NCBI RefSeq assembly: GCF_036250675.1
Contig: NZ_CP109592.1
Span: forward strand, 2,108,001-2,172,000
Direction: 5' to 3'
DNA: 64,000 bases
From: Streptomyces sp. NBC_01689
GTDB taxonomy: Bacteria > Actinomycetota > Actinomycetes > Streptomycetales > Streptomycetaceae
The notes under the pieces are model-generated. The model did not search any database. It saw only the letters and a list, made by a program, of their open reading frames with translations, and was not told the origin of the DNA. Position 1 is the first letter of the stretch, and each line of letters starts with the position of its first letter. This document shows, piece after piece, positions 7,706 to 14,406 of this stretch. The translations under genes and the position numbers were made by a program.

Positions 7706-8821
7706 ATGGGTGATCTGAGCAGATATCAAGCGGTATGGCTCGACGTGAGACGTCGCGATCCCGTGCTGCTGTCCCCCCTCGCGCTGACCGCGGTGATCGG
7801 TTTCCTGACCGTCCTCACCCCGCATGACGTCCCCTTCAGCCGGCTGCTTCCGGCGGCGCCCGCGCTGGCCGCGTCGGTCTGGTCGGTCCGGGCGACCCTC
7901 GCGCTGGGCCTGATCTGCCTGCTTCCCGTCATCGGGTACGCCCTGGTCCTCTCCGACATGACGACCCTGTACACGGCGGGCGCGATCGGCGCCGTCACGC
8001 TGGCCGCCGTCTACGCCAGCCATCTGCGGCTGCAGCGCGAACACACCCTGGCGCAGGTCCGCGCGGTGGCCGACGCCACCCAGGAGGTCCTGCTCCGGCC
8101 GGTTCCCGACCGGGTCAGGAACCTGGAGATCGCGACCCTCTATCTCGCCGCGGCACCCCAGGCCCGTATCGGAGGAGACTTCTACGCCGCCGCGGACACC
8201 CCCCACGGCCTGCGGCTCATCCTCGGAGACGTGCGCGGCAAGGGCCTGCGCGCGGTGGGCGCCGCGGCCGCCATCCTCGGCTGCTTCCACGAGGCCGCCT
8301 ACGAAGCCGCCGACCTGCCGCGGCTGGCACACTGCCTGGACACCACGTTCACCCGGTACGACCACGCCTTCCCCGCCGAGGACACCTCGGAGCGCTTCGC
8401 CACCGCCGTCATCGTCGAGTTCCCCCCGGACGGCACCCACGTCTCTGTTCTCAGCTGCGGGCACCCGCCGCCGCTGCTCGTCCGCGACGGCGCCACCCGC
8501 GCCGTCGAACCCGCGAGCCCCTCACCGCCGGTCAATCTCGCCGGACTCATCGGCTCCGAGTACCACGTCGAACGGATCCCCTTCACCCGCGGCGACCTGC
8601 TCCTGCTCTACACCGACGGGGTCACCGAGACCCGTGACGCGGACGGCGCCTTCTTCCCCCTCGCCGCATGGACCGCGCACACCACGGCCGCCTCCCCCTC
8701 GGCGCTTCTCCAGAACCTTCACCAGGACCTGGTACGGCACAGCGACGGCAACCTCGACGACGACATCGCCTGCCTGGCCGTGCTCGACGCCCCCGCCGCC
8801 ACGATCCCGGGTCCGGCGTGA
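7706..8821 (+). CDS. Membrane-anchored PP2C-type serine/threonine phosphatase (SpoIIE/RsbU family)
   Basis: A 371-residue protein. The first ~110 residues contain several hydrophobic segments (PLALTAVIGFLTVL, LALGLICLLPVIGYALVL, AIGAVTLAAVYAS), followed by a short linker (LQREHTLAQVRAVADATQEV) and a SpoIIE/PP2C phosphatase domain. Metal-binding motifs are visible: GGDFYAA, LILGDVRGKG, and DLLLLYTDGVTE; the C-terminal DDDIACLAVL supplies the final acidic pair. These phosphatases dephosphorylate anti-anti-sigma factors (STAS proteins) and so activate stress sigma factors; no partner gene is adjacent. The ATG at 7706 has no Shine-Dalgarno but a TACCAT -10-like hexamer 7 nt upstream, suggesting a leaderless mRNA; the in-frame GTG at 7655 is the alternative. 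Confidence 0.85.
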   Translation: MGDLSRYQAVWLDVRRRDPVLLSPLALTAVIGFLTVLTPHDVPFSRLLPAAPALAASVWSVRATLALGLICLLPVIGYALVLSDMTTLYTAGAIGAVTLAAVYASHLRLQREHTLAQVRAVADATQEVLLRPVPDRVRNLEIATLYLAAAPQARIGGDFYAAADTPHGLRLILGDVRGKGLRAVGAAAAILGCFHEAAYEAADLPRLAHCLDTTFTRYDHAFPAEDTSERFATAVIVEFPPDGTHVSVLSCGHPPPLLVRDGATRAVEPASPSPPVNLAGLIGSEYHVERIPFTRGDLLLLYTDGVTETRDADGAFFPLAAWTAHTTAASPSALLQNLHQDLVRHSDGNLDDDIACLAVLDAPAATIPGPA

Positions 8822-8851
8822 GGCGGTCACCGGTGTCCCGGCGGACATGCC

Positions 8852-8888
8852 GGAGAACCCGGCCCGATTGCAGCGGGCCGGGTTCTCC
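8852..8888 (-). terminator. Terminator of glycine-rich secreted protein gene 2
   Basis: Fifteen-bp perfect stem GGAGAACCCGGCCCG / CGGGCCGGGTTCTCC with loop ATTGCAG, the same loop as the hairpin at 1751-1787. It is also in position to end the convergent phosphatase transcript. Confidence 0.8.
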
Positions 8889-8916
8889 ATGCGGTGCGGA
8901 CGTCGTCCGTCAGGAC

Positions 8917-9579
8917 TCAGTCGCGGTCGTCGTCGCCGCCGAAGCCGCCACCGTAGCCGCCATCGTCGTCGCCGCCGCCGTAGCCACCGCCGTAGCCACC
9001 GTCGCCACCACGGCCACCGCCACCGAAGCCGCCACGGCCACCGCCGCCGTAGCCGCCGCCGTAACCACCGTGGTGGTCCTCGACGACACGGAAGCTGCCG
9101 ACGACGCCGTCGCGGACCTTCACGCCACCGTGGACGCGGAAGGGCACGACACCGTTGCTGGTGCTCCAGGGACCGACCGTGGCGATCGGCGAACCGTTGT
9201 CGCAGGTCGCGCCACGGAAGACCTCGACGGTCTTGTGGCTGTCGTTACGGACGTTGAAGCTCTTGGAGCCGAGACCGCTCACCACGGTGATGCAGCCCCA
9301 CGAGCGAGCCGAGTACGAACGCTCGTTGAAGTCGATCCGGCCCTCGTAGTGACGACGGCCACCACGGTCGCCGCCGCCTCCTCCTCCTTCGTTGCCCTTC
9401 GACTGGATGTTCCCTTCCTTGCCCTTCGACTGCCCGTTGTCGCCGCCCGACGGGGCGATCTGGTTGACGGTGGGCGTAGCCGAAGGGGCTGCAGTGGCCG
9501 AGGCGTAGGTGACGCCCGTGGCGACGAGGGCCGTAGCGGCCGCAACGGCGGCAGTCACGGCAATGTTGCGCGTGGTCAT
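8917..9579 (-). CDS. Secreted glycine-rich protein with conserved domain (paralogue 2)
   Basis: A 220-residue exported protein. Signal peptide MTTRNIAVTAAVAAATALVA; a short linker with two SKGKEGNIQSKGNEG-like units; then the same folded domain as the product at 1806 (YEGRIDFNERSYSARSWGC ... FNVRNDSHKTVEVFRGATC), about 90% identical over roughly 90 residues; then a C-terminal Gly/Tyr/Asp tail (GGYGGGYGGGGRGG type) of about 50 residues. So the low-complexity region lies after the domain, unlike paralogue 1. Start at 9579: GGGAAGAG precedes it. Function unknown; no enzyme motif seen. Promoter, leader and terminator are shared with paralogue 1. Confidence 0.8.
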   Translation of the reverse strand: MTTRNIAVTAAVAAATALVATGVTYASATAAPSATPTVNQIAPSGGDNGQSKGKEGNIQSKGNEGGGGGGDRGGRRHYEGRIDFNERSYSARSWGCITVVSGLGSKSFNVRNDSHKTVEVFRGATCDNGSPIATVGPWSTSNGVVPFRVHGGVKVRDGVVGSFRVVEDHHGGYGGGYGGGGRGGFGGGGRGGDGGYGGGYGGGDDDGGYGGGFGGDDDRD

Positions 9580-9680
9580 GTCACTCTTCCCTATCTCTGA
9601 GACGTCGGCCAAGCAGCCGATCTGTGGTCGAAATTACCGATAATCCCTTTATCCGTCGTATTCGACACGCGGAAGATCCG
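9580..9680 (-). promoter_or_regulatory. Conserved promoter/leader of glycine-rich protein gene 2
   Basis: Minus-strand leader with ATAAAGGGATTATCGGT and downstream CGACGTCTCAGAGATAGGG, matching the leader of the paralogue at 2508-2600 in order and spacing. Confidence 0.6.
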
Positions 9681-10215
9681 AAGTCGGGAATCCGATTGGC
9701 GTACGCGCCGCGGTCCGGCGCGCCCCGAACGTGGTCCGGAGCACGCCGGACATACCGGCACAGGGCCCATGAGCTGTGGGAAAGCCCGCAGCCGGCCGGG
9801 AGATCGGGACCCCGTCCCGACACGGACCCGCCCGCGGAACGGTGCCTCCGGGACGGAATCCGCGACGAGGGCGGCCGCGCCACGCGGTACGAAGGGGAGT
9901 TGCGGCCCGCCGGGAGGCGCCGTCGCCGTAAGCACCACGGGGCGCCGGTGCACCGGTGCGCCCCGAGCGGTGGCGCCCCCGCCCCCGGACATGGACCGGC
10001 CCCACCGGGCCGGCGAGGCGGGGCGGGGCGGGGCGGGGCGGTACGGCCGGGACGGGCCGTGCGTACGGGACGGGTCCGGGTGCAGCGAACACCGCCGTCA
10101 ACCGGCCCTGGAACAGGGCCGGTTGCTCAGAGAGCGCCGAACGGGGAGCGACCGGCACGGCGAGTTGGCACGTCACACCTGCGTGAGCCGGCCGCCAATC
10201 CTGGGTGAGGCGGCG
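9681..10215. other. Intergenic region with G-rich repeat and terminator
   Basis: No gene recognised. It contains four tandem GGGGC units (10020-10039), a potential G-quadruplex on the plus strand, and a hairpin at 10101-10123. Near 10200 a 16-bp direct repeat TCCTGGGTGAGGCGGC duplicates the end of the aldehyde dehydrogenase gene just past its stop. Confidence 0.6.
10101..10123 (-). terminator. Terminator downstream of aldehyde dehydrogenase operon
   Basis: Perfect 10-bp stem ACCGGCCCTG / CAGGGCCGGT with a 3-base loop, 93 bp past the stop at 10216. Compact and strong, although without a U-tract. Confidence 0.65.
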
Positions 10216-11793
10216 TCAGTCCTGGGTGAGGCGGCCGTCGACCAGACGCCACAGTCCCAGCGGGTTGCCGTCGGCGAGTGCGTCCGGCAGCAGCGCGTCG
10301 GGGAACCCCTGGTAGGTGACGGGCCGCAGGAACCGGTCGATGGACGTCATCCCGACCGAGGTGAAACGGCTGTCGGTGGTGGCCGGGAACGGGCCGCCGT
10401 GGATGGTCGCGTGGCCGACCTCCTGCGGGTGGGCGAAGGCGTTCACCACGATCCGTCCCGTGCGCCGCTCCAGGATCGGGAGCAGCCGTGCCGCGTCACC
10501 GTGGTCGGCCTCGTCGAGGTGCATCGTCGCCGACAGCTGACCCCGGAACGTCCGTGCCACTTCGAGGAGCTGGGCCATGCCGGTCAGGCGGACCAGGAGC
10601 GCCGCCGGTCCGAAGACCTCCTCGGCCAGACCGGGGTCGGCCAGGAACCGCTCCCCGTCGACCTCCAGCAGTCGCGCGCGGCCCTCCCAGGGACCCTGTT
10701 CCTCCGGACCCTCGACGAGGATCTCGGCACCGGACGCGCGCAGTCGCCGCGTGCCCCGGTCGTAGGCGTCGTGGATGCCCGGGGTCAGCATGGTGCGCGC
10801 GCCCATGGCGCTCACCCGCGCCACGGCCGCCTCACGCATTTCCGCGTAGCCCGGACCGTCCACGGCGAGCAGGAGGGCGGGCTTCAGGCAGGCCTGGCCG
10901 ACGTTGACGAGCATGCGCTCGGCGAATCCGTCACCGGTCTCGGCACCGCGCGCCGCGAGCGCCGCGGGCAGCACGAAGGTGGGGTTGACGCTGGTCATCT
11001 CGGCGAAGACCGGGATCGGGTCCGGGCGCAACTGGGCCCGCCGGTAGAGCGCCATGCCACCACCCTCGGAGCCGGTGAAGGTCACCGCCTTGATCAGCGG
11101 GTGGTCCACCAGCGCCTCGCCGATCCCGTTGCCCGCGCCCCGCACCATGGAGAACACGCCCTCGTGCAGTCCCGAGTCGGCGACCGCGCCGCGGATGGCG
11201 CGCGCCTGGAGTTCGGAGGCGCCCGGGTGGGCGTTGTGGGCCTTCAGGACGACCGGGGCGCCCGCGGCCAGCGCGGAGGCGGTGTCGCCGCCGGCGACGG
11301 AGTACGAGATGGGGAAGTTGCTCGCGCCGAAGACGGCGACCGGCCCGATGGCGATCTTCTGCAGGCGGTGGTCCATCCGCGGCCGCGGCTGCCGCTCGGG
11401 CTGCGCCGGGTCGACGGCGGCGTCACGGAAGCGGCCCGCGCGGACCACGTCGGCGAACTGCCGGAACTGGGAGGCCGCCTTGGCCGCCTCGCCCCGGAGC
11501 TGCGCCACGGGCAGGCCGGTCTCCAGGGCGGCTCGTTCGGCCAGTTCCTCCTCGACCTCGTCCAGCCGGTCCGCGACGAGGTCGAGGAACGCGCCGCGTT
11601 CCTTCGGCCCGGTGCGGTTGAAGCTGTCGAAGGCCTCGTCTGCCAGGCGTGCGGCGCGGTCGACCTCGGCCGGGCCGCCGAACGCGAACTCCGGTGCGAT
11701 GTGCTCCCCCGTCGCGGGGTCGAGCGCCCTCATCGTGCCTTCCGTCGCGGCGACGTCCGACGAACCGATCAGCAGGTGTCCGGTCAGGGTCAT
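10216..11793 (-). CDS. NADP-type aldehyde dehydrogenase (ketoglutarate-semialdehyde dehydrogenase-like)
   Basis: A 525-residue cytosolic aldehyde dehydrogenase that oxidises aldehydes to acids with NAD(P)+. Cofactor-binding segment IGPVAVFGASNFPISYSVAG (residues about 150-170), VVLKAHNAHPGASE, FTGSEGGG, the general-base segment FAEMTSVNP and the nucleophile in GQACLKPA near residue 301 are present. The FGASNFPI, EMTSVNP and N-terminal layout place it in the 2,5-dioxovalerate / alpha-ketoglutarate semialdehyde dehydrogenase subgroup rather than betaine-aldehyde types. It is the second gene of a two-gene operon: its ATG is one base after the TGA of the isochorismatase-family gene, and both lie downstream of two copies of the local TetR operator. 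The natural aldehyde is unknown. Confidence 0.85.
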   Translation of the reverse strand: MTLTGHLLIGSSDVAATEGTMRALDPATGEHIAPEFAFGGPAEVDRAARLADEAFDSFNRTGPKERGAFLDLVADRLDEVEEELAERAALETGLPVAQLRGEAAKAASQFRQFADVVRAGRFRDAAVDPAQPERQPRPRMDHRLQKIAIGPVAVFGASNFPISYSVAGGDTASALAAGAPVVLKAHNAHPGASELQARAIRGAVADSGLHEGVFSMVRGAGNGIGEALVDHPLIKAVTFTGSEGGGMALYRRAQLRPDPIPVFAEMTSVNPTFVLPAALAARGAETGDGFAERMLVNVGQACLKPALLLAVDGPGYAEMREAAVARVSAMGARTMLTPGIHDAYDRGTRRLRASGAEILVEGPEEQGPWEGRARLLEVDGERFLADPGLAEEVFGPAALLVRLTGMAQLLEVARTFRGQLSATMHLDEADHGDAARLLPILERRTGRIVVNAFAHPQEVGHATIHGGPFPATTDSRFTSVGMTSIDRFLRPVTYQGFPDALLPDALADGNPLGLWRLVDGRLTQD

Positions 11794-11794
11794 C

Positions 11795-12430
11795 TCAGTG
11801 CTCTCCGTTCTTCGGCTCCAGCGTGCGCAGGAGTTCAGCGGTGGTGGTGAGGGCGTGGGCGTAGGTGGGTCCGTTGAGTTCGTGGGCGGCGTGCATCATC
11901 TCGGGCCGGAACGCGGCGGTGGCGTCGCGGACGAGGGTCACGTGGTAGCCCAGTTCCATCGCGTAGCGGCTGGTGGACTCGATGCACGTGTTGGCCAGCA
12001 GGCCGATGACGATCACGTGGGTGATGCCGTGCTGCTTGAGCCGGAAGTCCAGGTCGGTGTTGGCGAAACCGCTCTGCGCCCAGTGCTCCTGCACGATCAC
12101 GTCGCCGTCGGCGGGCTGGAGATCCTGGTGGAACTCGCCGCCCCAGGTGCCCCGCGCGAAGCTGTGGCGTTCCTGCACCAGTCGCTGGGTCGGGTTGGGG
12201 TGGTCCCAGTCCTCGTAGTCGCCCTCCTGCCAGCGGCGGTGGGGGACGAAGACGGTCCGCAGCTCGGCGCGGCGGCCGGCGGCGACGACGGCGCGCAGGT
12301 TGTCCAGCAGGCCGACGCCGGTGGCCACCTCCCGGACGGCGGGCCAGATCTTGCCGCCCTCCGACAGGAAGTCGTTGTACGGGTCGACCAGCAGGACCGC
12401 GGTGCGGGTGGGGTCGTAGATGTCCGTCAT
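11795..12430 (-). CDS. Isochorismatase-family cysteine hydrolase
   Basis: A 211-residue alpha/beta hydrolase of the isochorismatase/nicotinamidase superfamily. Catalytic Asp is in TAVLLVDPYNDF (D16); the nucleophile Cys is in VIGLLANTCIESTSRYAMEL near residue 148, preceded by the usual cis-peptide region. Members hydrolyse amides, ureas or isochorismate; the substrate cannot be read. The ATG at 12430 has AAGGACGC in front; longer in-frame starts overlap operators and are rejected. First gene of the operon with the aldehyde dehydrogenase and controlled from the same region as the divergent lipocalin-like gene. Confidence 0.85.
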   Translation of the reverse strand: MTDIYDPTRTAVLLVDPYNDFLSEGGKIWPAVREVATGVGLLDNLRAVVAAGRRAELRTVFVPHRRWQEGDYEDWDHPNPTQRLVQERHSFARGTWGGEFHQDLQPADGDVIVQEHWAQSGFANTDLDFRLKQHGITHVIVIGLLANTCIESTSRYAMELGYHVTLVRDATAAFRPEMMHAAHELNGPTYAHALTTTAELLRTLEPKNGEH

Positions 12431-12464
12431 GATGCGTCCTTCTCGGTGGTTCCCGATCTCTTCT

Positions 12465-12482
12465 GGATGACTAACCTCATCC
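12465..12482. promoter_or_regulatory. TetR operator copy 1
   Basis: Perfect palindrome GGATGA-N6-TCATCC (spacer CTAACC), 35 bp upstream of the isochorismatase gene. Confidence 0.75.
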
Positions 12483-12489
12483 TCATTCA

Positions 12490-12507
12490 GGATGGTAAGC
12501 GTCATCC
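12490..12507. promoter_or_regulatory. TetR operator copy 2
   Basis: GGATGG-N6-TCATCC, one mismatch to the perfect palindrome. It lies just downstream of a minus-strand -35 TTGACA (12512-12517), so a bound repressor would cover the core promoter of the hydrolase-dehydrogenase operon. Confidence 0.75.
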
Positions 12508-12511
12508 AGAA

Positions 12512-12517
12512 TGTCAA
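12512..12517 (-). promoter_or_regulatory. -35 element of hydrolase-aldehyde dehydrogenase operon
   Basis: Consensus TTGACA on the minus strand, about 80 bp upstream of the start at 12430. The matching -10 is weak and lies within operator copy 2. Confidence 0.5.
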
Positions 12518-12544
12518 GGCGAGGTACCCCGCACAGCCCTTTCT

Positions 12545-12562
12545 GTATGATGGACATCATCC
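12545..12562. promoter_or_regulatory. TetR operator copy 3
   Basis: GTATGA-N6-TCATCC upstream of the lipocalin-like gene; the TATGAT within it could also serve as a -10 box on the plus strand. Confidence 0.7.
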
Positions 12563-12638
12563 ACATTTCGCCACACCGGACCCTCGCGACCTCCCCTGCC
12601 GGGACCGCACGGAGGGCTCCGCCCCCGGAAGGAACCCC

Positions 12639-13085
12639 ATGAACCCCGATGAACTGCGCGAGAACCTCGTCGGCGCCTGGCGCCTGGTGTCGTACCGGGC
12701 CACCGCCGTCGACGACGGCGAGGTCGTCGAGCCCTTCGGCCCGCGGCCCCAGGGCCTCATCACGTACACGCCGAGCGGTCACATGTCGGCCCAGATCATG
12801 CGGCCGCTGCGCCCCCGTTTCCGTCGGGGACGCCTGGAGGAGGGACTGCCCGAGGAACTGGCCGCGGCGGCCGTCGGCTACCTGGCCTACGGCGGGACCT
12901 ACGAGGTTCCCGAGGACGACCTCGTGGTCCACCACGTGGAGGTCAGCCTGTTCCCCAACTGGGTGGGCACCGCCCTGACCAGGGTCGCCGCCCGGGACGG
13001 CGGCACACTCCGGCTGTCCCTGCGCGAACCCGCCCTGATCTGGGGCACCCTCCGCACGGGCGTCCTCGTCTGGGAACGCGTCTGA
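12639..13085 (+). CDS. Lipocalin-like domain protein
   Basis: A 148-residue soluble protein beginning LRENLVGAWRLVSYRA, with GLITYTPSGHMSAQIMRP after it; the N-terminal LxGxWxLxS and the YTPxGHMSxQ pattern are typical of the lipocalin-like (Lipocalin_5) family, small beta-barrels often encoded with catabolic enzymes. The start at 12639 is preceded by GGAAGGAACCCC. It is divergent from the isochorismatase-family gene and followed by a TetR gene; all three promoters carry the same operator. Possible ligand carrier or isomerase-like partner of the pathway (inference). Confidence 0.75.
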   Translation: MNPDELRENLVGAWRLVSYRATAVDDGEVVEPFGPRPQGLITYTPSGHMSAQIMRPLRPRFRRGRLEEGLPEELAAAAVGYLAYGGTYEVPEDDLVVHHVEVSLFPNWVGTALTRVAARDGGTLRLSLREPALIWGTLRTGVLVWERV

Positions 13086-13182
13086 CGTGGACGCGCCCCC
13101 CTCTCCACCCCTCCGCGCCCGTCTTGTCCGTCACGTGGGTCACATCCGTCCCGCCGCCCGGGGGGCCCGTTCCGGACAGGGG

Positions 13183-13200
13183 ATATGATGTCCGTCATCC
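13183..13200. promoter_or_regulatory. TetR operator copy 4 (autoregulatory)
   Basis: ATATGA-N6-TCATCC, 47 bp upstream of the TetR start; the left half is degenerate. As in copy 3 a TATGAT hexamer overlaps the site. Confidence 0.7.
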
Positions 13201-13246
13201 ACATGTGGCCGGCGCAGCGTGTCGCCGTAGAGCGGGAGGTCTTGTC

Positions 13247-13828
13247 ATGGGTCACTCCCAGGCAGCCAAGGCGGAGTCGCGCGACCGGGTCCTGCGGATC
13301 ACCGCCCGCCGTATCCGTGAGGAGGGACTGACCCGCCCCGGCGTCGCGGAGCTTATGAGCGAGGCCGGCCTGACCCATGGCGGGTTCTACAAGCACTTCT
13401 CCTCGCGGGACGACCTGATGCGCCAGGCCGCCGCCCTCGCCCTGGTCGACGGGGAGAGCAAGATGGCGCGGGCCGCCCGCCGCAACAGCGAGGAGCCCCG
13501 CACCGGGCTGATCGACTCCTATCTCAGCGCGCGCCACCGTGACGCTCCGGGCACGGGCTGCGCCGTCGTGACGCTCGGCGCCGCGGCGGGCCGCGGCGAG
13601 GCCGAGATGAAGGAGGCGTACGAGAAGCAGGTACGGAGCTATCTGGAGCTGATCAGCGGGACGGCGGACGGCGACGACTCGGACGAGGCGCAGGCGGACG
13701 CCATGCTCACGCTGAGCGCGATGGTCGGCGCGCTGCTGATGTCGAGGGCGGTCGCCGACCCGGAGCTCTCCGACCAGCTGCTGCGGACGGTCGCCGCGCG
13801 GCTCAAGGGCACACCCGTGGAGTCCTGA
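13247..13828 (+). CDS. TetR/AcrR-family repressor
   Basis: A 193-residue one-component regulator. The N-terminal helix-turn-helix reads RVLRITARRIREEGLTRPGV followed by AELMSEAGLTHGGFYKHFSS, the canonical TetR recognition helix (GxFYxHF); the remaining ~130 residues are the helical ligand domain. The ATG has GGGAGG upstream. The same operator occurs in front of this gene, the lipocalin-like gene and the hydrolase-dehydrogenase operon, so it is very likely the local repressor and autoregulated. The inducer is presumably the pathway substrate, perhaps an aldehyde or amide (inference). Confidence 0.9.
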   Translation: MGHSQAAKAESRDRVLRITARRIREEGLTRPGVAELMSEAGLTHGGFYKHFSSRDDLMRQAAALALVDGESKMARAARRNSEEPRTGLIDSYLSARHRDAPGTGCAVVTLGAAAGRGEAEMKEAYEKQVRSYLELISGTADGDDSDEAQADAMLTLSAMVGALLMSRAVADPELSDQLLRTVAARLKGTPVES

Positions 13829-14406
13829 CCGCCCGCGTACGGAGGCCGGAGATCCGGCTCGGCGCGCCCCTCGGCGGCGCCGGGTGCGCCCACGGAGGGG
13901 GCGCCGCCCCCGTCGGCACGCTGCCGCGACACGGGCCGGGCGGCCGGCTCACGTCCGTGCCGGGCGGCGTCCCTCGCTCTCACCCCGATCTCACGACGTC
14001 ACGCCCACACCTTCGCGACGCCCCGCGCCTCCGCTCGCCTCGCCGCGCCTTCGCCCACGCGGCGTCCGAGCCCGTCGTCGCCTCGCTCGCGCTTCGTCCT
14101 TCGCCCCTCGTCCCTCGCCCTCGGATGTCGTCCACCCCGTTCAGGCTCGATCAGCGGGCGGGGTCGGGGGCGGCGCACGGTGACGCTTCCGGCCGAGGGT
14201 CTCCCGTGCGGGGCAGGCGTCCCCCGTCCGGCGACACGGTGGGACGTGGTGAGTGGTGTGGTGGATGCGACGGGGCGGTGGGAACGCCGTGGTCGCCATG
14301 GACTCCGCGGGCACGCCGAGATGACGTACCGGAGGCCTCCCGTGCGACCGGCGGGCCCGGCGTGACCCCGGCGGCGCGTGACCGTTCCGCCCGTGGTGGT
14401 CGGGTT
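13829..14406. other. Intergenic region, 578 bp
   Basis: No credible gene. A short GC-rich hairpin GGGGGCGCC / GGCGCCCCC-type around 13896-13911 could end the TetR transcript. The remainder is low-information GC-rich sequence downstream of the broken LAL regulator. Confidence 0.5.
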
